A stretch of 7,755 nucleotides of DNA from Thermodesulfobacteriales bacterium. Lineage in GTDB: Bacteria; Desulfobacterota_D; UBA1144; Nemesobacterales; UBA2774. Positions 5,941 through 7,755 of the stretch are shown here, piece by piece. The stretch lies in assembly GCA_004525335.1 (NCBI GenBank), contig SPCL01000098.1, positions 1 to 7,755 on the forward strand, written 5' to 3'. Position numbers and translations under genes: made by a program. The notes beneath the pieces were generated by a model. It saw nothing but the letters and a program-made list of their open reading frames with translations. It had not been told where the DNA came from and ran no database searches. The first letter of the stretch is position 1. The number at the start of each line of letters is the position of its first letter.

Positions 5941-5956
5941 TTAGTTGTTAGTGTTA

Positions 5957-6949
5957 TTATTCTGAAAGTAACGCTTTAACTTTTTCTATAAACGGCGGCA
6001 GAATATCAAATAGATCGCCTACAATACCGTAATCACATTTTTGGAAAATTGGAGCCTCAGGGTCTTTGTTGATAGCAACAATTACCTTAGAAGAACCCAT
6101 TCCGGCAAAATGCTGAACAGAGCCCGAAATTGCAATCGCTATATATAGGTTCGGCGATACCGCTTTACCAGTCTGCCCAACCTGCATGTCATATGGGCAG
6201 TAACCGGCGTCTACCGCAGCACGTGTAGCACCCGCTGCAGCTCCGAGTATATCGGCAAGCTCATATATGTATTTGAAGTTTTCTTCACTTGCCAAACCAC
6301 GACCGCCTGAAACTACTCTCTCAGCCTCCGTCAGCTCTGGTCTGTCTGATTCTTTAGTTTGCAGCTCAAGAACCTTAACGTGAATGTCTGCTGGATTTAA
6401 CTCCACTGAACCGCTTATTACCTCTGGTGTGGTCGGAGACTCTTCAGCTTTAAATGAGTTTGGTCTTACAGTGGCCATCATCGTAGCGCCGTCGTGGAAG
6501 ACCTGGGTCTGAATCGCCTTACTAGAATGAGAATAACGCTCAATTTGGAGCTTGTTATCTCCTGATAGGTCAATCTTAATAGCATCCATTGCTACTCCAG
6601 CTCCAACACGAGCTGCGGCTCTTGGAAAATAATCCTGGCCAAACACTGTGTTACCTGCAATTACGACTGCAGGCTCATTTTGCTTTATTAATTCGCCCAA
6701 GGCATTAACATAACCTTCAGTATTAAAATCTTTTAATAGATCGCTATCTACTACATATACTTTTTCAGCGCCGTATTTTCCTAATTCAGCCTCTAACCCT
6801 GAAACTCCAGAGCCTAGAAGAACCGCGCATAATTTACCACCTAGTTTTCCAACTAATTTCTTTTTGGCTTCAGTTAAAGCTTCAAATGTCACTTTTCTTA
6901 TTGTTCCGTCTATTTTTAGATCTGCCACTACCCAAACATCGTTACTCAT
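5957..6949 (-). CDS. etfA: Electron transfer flavoprotein alpha subunit
   Basis: FAD-binding alpha subunit of the cytosolic heterodimer ETF, which passes electrons between acyl-CoA or other flavin dehydrogenases and a quinone oxidoreductase or other partner. The 330 residues are a normal length. The N-terminal alpha/beta domain (about 1-195) includes DYFPRAAARVGAG. The C-terminal FAD domain is strongly conserved: GGRGL (215-219), GATRAAVDAG (240-249), DMQVGQTGK (254-262), ISGSVQH (274-280) and NKDPEAPIF (294-302). The ATG at 6947-6949 has AAGGAG seven bases upstream. It follows etfB by 50 bases on the same strand, the standard etfB-etfA order, and very likely shares its mRNA. Nothing in the window (no dehydrogenase, no ETF-quinone oxidoreductase, no fix genes) reveals the electron partner. 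Confidence 0.97.
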   Translation of the reverse strand: MSNDVWVVADLKIDGTIRKVTFEALTEAKKKLVGKLGGKLCAVLLGSGVSGLEAELGKYGAEKVYVVDSDLLKDFNTEGYVNALGELIKQNEPAVVIAGNTVFGQDYFPRAAARVGAGVAMDAIKIDLSGDNKLQIERYSHSSKAIQTQVFHDGATMMATVRPNSFKAEESPTTPEVISGSVELNPADIHVKVLELQTKESDRPELTEAERVVSGGRGLASEENFKYIYELADILGAAAGATRAAVDAGYCPYDMQVGQTGKAVSPNLYIAIAISGSVQHFAGMGSSKVIVAINKDPEAPIFQKCDYGIVGDLFDILPPFIEKVKALLSE

Positions 6950-6956
6950 TTCTTTT

Positions 6957-6962
6957 CTCCTT
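6957..6962 (-). promoter_or_regulatory. Ribosome binding site of etfA
   Basis: AAGGAG on the minus strand, seven bases before the etfA ATG, within the 50-base etfB-etfA gap. It fixes the start MSNDVWVVADL and shows that etfA is translated independently of etfB. Confidence 0.75.
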
Positions 6963-6999
6963 CAATATCTTTTTCAATTCTAGTATGTTTTATGTGGAG

Positions 7000-7755
7000 C
7001 TATATAACTTTTGCGTCTTCTCTTAGAAGTTTAACAAGCTCCTCAGCGGACTTGGCAATTTCTTCACCTCTAACCATAGGTTCGTCGCTGCCTTTTATTA
7101 TTTTCAGTTTTCTTTCAATTTGTGGAACTTCAATACTAATAGTTTTAACTCTCGCGCCTTCTTTGCTTACAGCTTCTTTCCCAAAACCAAGCCCGTCAAA
7201 ATTAACATCATCAATTCCAACTTCGGTAAGAGGTTTTTTCTTTGCCTTCATAATTCCCGGAAGTGATGCATAACGTGGTTCGTTCATAGCATCGGGACAA
7301 GTGATAAGACAAGGAAGCGGCACTTCAACTACTACGTGCCCGCCGTCGATTTCTTTTTGACAAACTGCTTTCTTTGCATCGGCATTGATATCAACCACTT
7401 TACTGACTAGTGAGACATGAGGGATACCGAGCTCTTCAGCAACCTGAACGCCGACTTGTCCTGACTCTTCGTCAATTATTTTCATTCCTGTAAAAATTAT
7501 ATCAAATTCTCCTAATTTCTTAATCTCGGATGCTATCAGTTTACCAATAGCAAAGGGATCTGTTTCAGCAAAACCATCGCCGTTAATATGAACAGCGCTG
7601 TCTGCTCCCATTGCAAGAGCTTGCCTTATTGTATCGATTACCCTTGCAGGACCAATTGATACGATTACTACCTCGCCGCCGTGTTTTTCCTTAGTTTGAA
7701 TGGCCTCTTCAACAGCAAATTCATCATACGGATTCATGATCCATTTCATGCCTCC
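7000..7755 (-). CDS. etfB: Electron transfer flavoprotein beta subunit, 5' end outside window
   Basis: AMP-binding beta subunit of ETF, partner of the adjacent EtfA. The frame is open from the stop at 7000-7002 to the right edge, 251 codons. The fragment opens with GGMKWIMNPYDEFAVEEA, which in family members follows roughly 25-35 N-terminal residues, so the first Met here is internal and the true start lies beyond the edge. Visible landmarks are MNPYDEFAVEEA at the start, a conserved GQVGVQVAEELGIPH stretch, and the beta-subunit signature near EVPLPCLIT followed by NEPRYASLPGIMKAKKKPL. The C-terminal arm that embraces EtfA is present up to the stop. The 50-base gap to etfA and same orientation indicate an etfBA operon whose promoter is outside the window. 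Confidence 0.95.
   Translation of the reverse strand, partial: GGMKWIMNPYDEFAVEEAIQTKEKHGGEVVIVSIGPARVIDTIRQALAMGADSAVHINGDGFAETDPFAIGKLIASEIKKLGEFDIIFTGMKIIDEESGQVGVQVAEELGIPHVSLVSKVVDINADAKKAVCQKEIDGGHVVVEVPLPCLITCPDAMNEPRYASLPGIMKAKKKPLTEVGIDDVNFDGLGFGKEAVSKEGARVKTISIEVPQIERKLKIIKGSDEPMVRGEEIAKSAEELVKLLREDAKVI

Noticed and set aside
6992..7273. A rightward hydrophobic 93-codon frame opposite etfB
   Set aside because: The hydrophobicity is a by-product of the complementary strand of etfB. It has no Shine-Dalgarno sequence and no family match.
7747..7755. ATG at 7747-7749 as the true start of etfB, with GGAGG just before it
   Set aside because: GGAGG would be one base from the ATG, too close. 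The frame continues open to the edge, and EtfB proteins normally have about 25-35 residues before this segment.
1..7755. A defence island, mobile element, CRISPR array or biosynthetic cluster
   Set aside because: All sizeable frames are accounted for by conserved cellular genes. No direct-repeat array, transposase, integrase, tRNA attachment site or compositional jump was seen.

Overview
The window reads as ordinary, compact bacterial chromosome with moderate to low GC (by eye, no count made). It holds eight protein genes, six complete and two cut by the window edges. An exported Tat-type carbonic anhydrase, a second exported protein and glutamate racemase point to a bacterium with peptidoglycan and a periplasm-like compartment, most likely Gram-negative. 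I cannot assign a phylum. I see no tRNA, rRNA, CRISPR array, insertion sequence, phage gene or transfer signature.

Layout. Bases 1-3578 read leftward. In order of transcription they encode a small secreted NTF2/SnoaL-like protein, a divergent MsrA-type methionine sulfoxide reductase, a Tat-exported beta-carbonic anhydrase, and the N-terminal two thirds of the chaperone HtpG. Imperfect hairpins separate msrA from the carbonic anhydrase gene and follow the carbonic anhydrase gene. htpG has its own promoter candidate. Bases 3579-3700 are a divergent promoter region. Rightward from it come radA (DNA repair) and murI (D-glutamate for peptidoglycan), 26 bases apart and probably one operon. murI converges on etfA with only 16 bases between stop codons. 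etfA follows etfB leftward, and etfB runs off the right edge; together they encode the two-subunit electron transfer flavoprotein.

Functional picture. The leftward block has a stress and envelope flavour: protein folding, repair of oxidised methionine, CO2/bicarbonate exchange outside the cytoplasm, and an exported protein of unknown role. That theme is inference from adjacency. radA-murI and etfBA are housekeeping pairs. I found no convincing new biological system. The items most worth a second look are the MsrA with altered active-site signatures, the exported carbonic anhydrase, the structured spacers, and the overlapping divergent promoters.
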